A DNA stretch of 21,022 nucleotides from an uncultured Bacteroidales bacterium (GTDB lineage: Bacteria; Bacteroidota; Bacteroidia; Bacteroidales; Paludibacteraceae): positions 1-21,022 of the forward strand of contig CAMOHN010000003.1 in assembly GCA_946615455.1 (NCBI GenBank), in the 5' to 3' direction. Position numbers and translations under genes: made by a program. The stretch's first letter is position 1; every line of letters begins with the position of its first letter. The notes beneath the pieces were generated by a model. The model searched no databases, was not told the origin of the DNA, and saw only the letters and a program-made list of their open reading frames with translations. Positions 18,973-21,022 of this stretch are shown piece by piece.

Positions 18973-21022
18973 ATGCGAAGATTGGGTACGATACGAGCTA
19001 TTCCATTTGTGGTGTTGCTGCTCACGGCATGCAACACCACAAAGTTCGTCCCACGTAACGACTACTTGTTAGACCGTGTGAGCATAGACTTGACAGACAC
19101 CAAACAAGTATCCTCATCCGACTTGAGGACCTACCTCAAGCAGCAACCCAATGCCGAGGTATTAGGTTTCTGGAAATTGCAACTGCATATCTATAACACG
19201 GCGGCCTTGGACACGACCAAGAAGATTGACCGATGGTGGGCCGGCATAGCGCGTCGTTTGGGTGAACCACCTGTTGTTTATGATTCGTTGCTGACCGAGC
19301 AGAGTGCCGTTCAACTAACCCGAGCCTTGCAGAACAAAGGGTTCTTTTATGCCCAAGTGGAGCCGGAATTGACTGTTAAGCAGCGCAAAGCCCATGTGAC
19401 CTACCATATCCGTTGCGGTGCTCCCTATTTGCTCAGACGGCACAGCAGTCGGTTACCTGAGTCGTCTGAGATGCAACGCATTGCCGATGATGAACGGCGC
19501 ACACTACTGCACGAAGGCGACCTGTTCGATGCCAACACACTGGACGACGAGCGCAAACGCGTGGCTTCGTCCATGCGACGGCAAGGCTATTACTATCTGC
19601 AAAAAGACCTGCTACGCTTTGAGGCGGACACCACCGGGCTGAACAGACAAGTGGATGTGGTAATGAGTTTGAATCAGTCGGTGGCTGATATGCCGGATTC
19701 AACTCGTGCCCGACTCTTCACGCGCTACACGATCCGTCGTGTTTATTTTCACACCGATTACAATCCTGCTTATGCGCCAGATAGTCTCCGTTTGCAGCAA
19801 AAAGAGGCCAACGGCTATGTTTACACATGGTTTGGCAAGCCGCTGATGCGGCCGAGTGCCCTGAGCAAGAACTGCCGTATCCGTCCGGGCGAATTGTTCG
19901 ATGAGCGCAAGGTTGAGCAGACCTATGAGATGCTCAATCAACTGGGCATCGTCAAGTACTCGGACATTTCTTTTCAGCCGGTAGGCAAGGACTCGTTAGA
20001 CTGCCATGTGGTCATGTCGCGCAGCAAGTTGCATACCGTATCAGCTGAATTGGAGGGGATATACTCCAACGGAGACTGGGGCATAGCCGCTGGTGCCGGC
20101 TACATCAACCGCAACCTGTTTCGCGGAGCAGAAGAGTTGCAACTCTCGGTACATGGCAGTTACGAATGGCGGCAAAACGGCGGACGCGCCATCGAGGTCA
20201 AGACGACGGCTTCGCTGTCGTTTGCCAACCGTTTGAAAGTCATTGCCGCCTACAACTATCAGACCCGTCCGGACGAGTTCACGCGCACCATAGCCAATGC
20301 TTCGTTAGGCTATTCGTTGCCTCGGTTGTCCCGTGGATGGAGTCATGCCTTTAACTTTGTGGATATCAGCTATGTCTATCTGCCTTGGATTGGTGACGAG
20401 TTCCGCTCACGCTTTCTGACTAACCAAAATCCGCTCAAGTACTCCTACGAGGATCACTTCATTGAGGCTATCAACTATAGTTGCCGTTATAGCGGCTACA
20501 ATCGTCTGCAGCCCACTCGCTCTTACTTGACCTTCCACGGTTTTGCCGAGACGGCTGGCAATGTTCTCTATGGTGTGTCCAAAGCAGCCCGACAGAACAT
20601 GGACGACGGAGCATATAAGATTGGCGGTGTCCCCTTTTCGCAATATGTGAAGGCAGACATCAGCCTGACCTACAACCAGATTGTGTCGTCCAAGCACCAC
20701 ATCGCCTATCACATGGGCATGGGTGCCGCAGTGCCCTATGGCAACTCGCAGTCCATTCCCTATGAGAAGCGTTATTTTGCCGGCGGCAGTAACCATGTAC
20801 GCGGTTGGACAGCTCGCACCCTCGGTCCGGGAGCCTACCACGGAGACGGCTCGCGTATAGACTATGACAACCAAGCCGGTGACCTGCATTTAGACCTGAG
20901 TGTTGAGTACCGTTGGCGGGTGTGGAACTTCATCGAACTGGCAGCATTCACCGATGCTGGTAACATCTGGACCATACGCGACTATGCCGGTCAGCCACAT
21001 GGGGCTTTCCGCTGGAACGAGT
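18973..21022 (+). CDS. tamL: TamL-like Omp85 lipoprotein (3' truncated by window)
   Basis: The frame is open from ATG 18973 to the window end (683 complete codons). The N-terminus MRRLGTIRAIPFVVLLLTAC carries a lipobox LTAC with C20, so this is an outer-membrane lipoprotein. The first half has POTRA-like stretches (SAVQLTRALQNKGFFYAQVE; FDERKVEQTYEMLNQLGIVK). The second half is a D15/Omp85 barrel with YVYLPWIGDEF and the Omp85 loop-6 signature FAGGSNHVRGW (VRGW at residues 609-612). A lipidated TamA-like protein is the Bacteroidota TamL type, expected to work with TamB in outer-membrane assembly or lipid transport; BamA itself lacks a lipobox. No tamB is seen, but the sequence ends here. It is separated from deoD by 46 bases containing direct repeats. 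Confidence 0.9.
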   Translation, partial: MRRLGTIRAIPFVVLLLTACNTTKFVPRNDYLLDRVSIDLTDTKQVSSSDLRTYLKQQPNAEVLGFWKLQLHIYNTAALDTTKKIDRWWAGIARRLGEPPVVYDSLLTEQSAVQLTRALQNKGFFYAQVEPELTVKQRKAHVTYHIRCGAPYLLRRHSSRLPESSEMQRIADDERRTLLHEGDLFDANTLDDERKRVASSMRRQGYYYLQKDLLRFEADTTGLNRQVDVVMSLNQSVADMPDSTRARLFTRYTIRRVYFHTDYNPAYAPDSLRLQQKEANGYVYTWFGKPLMRPSALSKNCRIRPGELFDERKVEQTYEMLNQLGIVKYSDISFQPVGKDSLDCHVVMSRSKLHTVSAELEGIYSNGDWGIAAGAGYINRNLFRGAEELQLSVHGSYEWRQNGGRAIEVKTTASLSFANRLKVIAAYNYQTRPDEFTRTIANASLGYSLPRLSRGWSHAFNFVDISYVYLPWIGDEFRSRFLTNQNPLKYSYEDHFIEAINYSCRYSGYNRLQPTRSYLTFHGFAETAGNVLYGVSKAARQNMDDGAYKIGGVPFSQYVKADISLTYNQIVSSKHHIAYHMGMGAAVPYGNSQSIPYEKRYFAGGSNHVRGWTARTLGPGAYHGDGSRIDYDNQAGDLHLDLSVEYRWRVWNFIELAAFTDAGNIWTIRDYAGQPHGAFRWNE

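Noticed and set aside
20407..20889. 160-codon minus-strand frame inside the tamL barrel
   Set aside because: The plus strand codes for the Omp85 barrel including the VRGW motif; the minus translation has no domain.
1..21022. CRISPR array, insertion sequence, toxin-antitoxin pair or defence island
   Set aside because: No regularly spaced repeats with unique spacers, no transposase or integrase motifs, and every sizeable gene has a housekeeping or envelope assignment.

Overview
The window is about 21 kb of chromosomal core genome from a Bacteroidota bacterium, most likely order Bacteroidales. The evidence is a PorU-PorV pair from the type IX secretion system, a lipoprotein-type Omp85 (TamL-like), a Bacteroidota-type RNA polymerase omega, and repeated promoters of the Bacteroidota form TTTG-N(18-20)-TAnnTTTG. 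Most starts lack a Shine-Dalgarno sequence, and coding DNA near 50 % GC is separated by AT-rich spacers. No mobile element with a transposase, no prophage and no CRISPR array is visible. I cannot fix the genus.

Layout, left to right. (1) 1-4155: 3' part of porU (T9SS sortase) and complete porV, its outer-membrane partner. (2) 4156-4458: an AT-rich, gene-free spacer bounded by imperfect inverted repeats. (3) 4459-6301: ispF, a small secreted protein of unknown function, aroK, and sufE; aroK and sufE are separated by seven perfect-length heptamer repeats. (4) 6263-8509 on the minus strand: tRNA-Gly(CCC), a four-repeat DUF349 coiled-coil protein and ftsE, apparently read from one promoter. (5) 8640-10020: divergent from (4), a TrmH-family RNA methyltransferase and nadD with a short C-terminus. 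(6) 10032-14893: a well delimited plus-strand unit with a strong promoter, then a small HTH-like protein, an outer-membrane barrel, ApbE, BamD, RNA polymerase omega and CoaBC, closed by an intrinsic terminator. (7) 14892-15296 minus: a PUR-alpha-like DUF3276 protein. (8) 15481-21022: a YtxH protein with a Cys/His-rich tail, a holin-like membrane protein, an AI-2E family exporter, kdsB, deoD, and the 5' part of a TamL-like Omp85 lipoprotein that runs off the end.

The common theme is the cell envelope: T9SS (PorU, PorV), beta-barrel assembly (BamD, TamL), LPS core sugar activation (KdsB), FtsE, and several small membrane proteins. Housekeeping cofactor genes (IspF, AroK, SufE, NadD, CoaBC) are mixed in. 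I do not see an obvious new defence or biosynthetic system. The best unexplained signals are the inverted-repeat-bounded spacer, the heptamer array, the tRNA-led ftsE operon, the HTH/outer-membrane-barrel pair, the Cys/His-rich YtxH tail, the truncated NadD and the 22-bp repeats in front of tamL.
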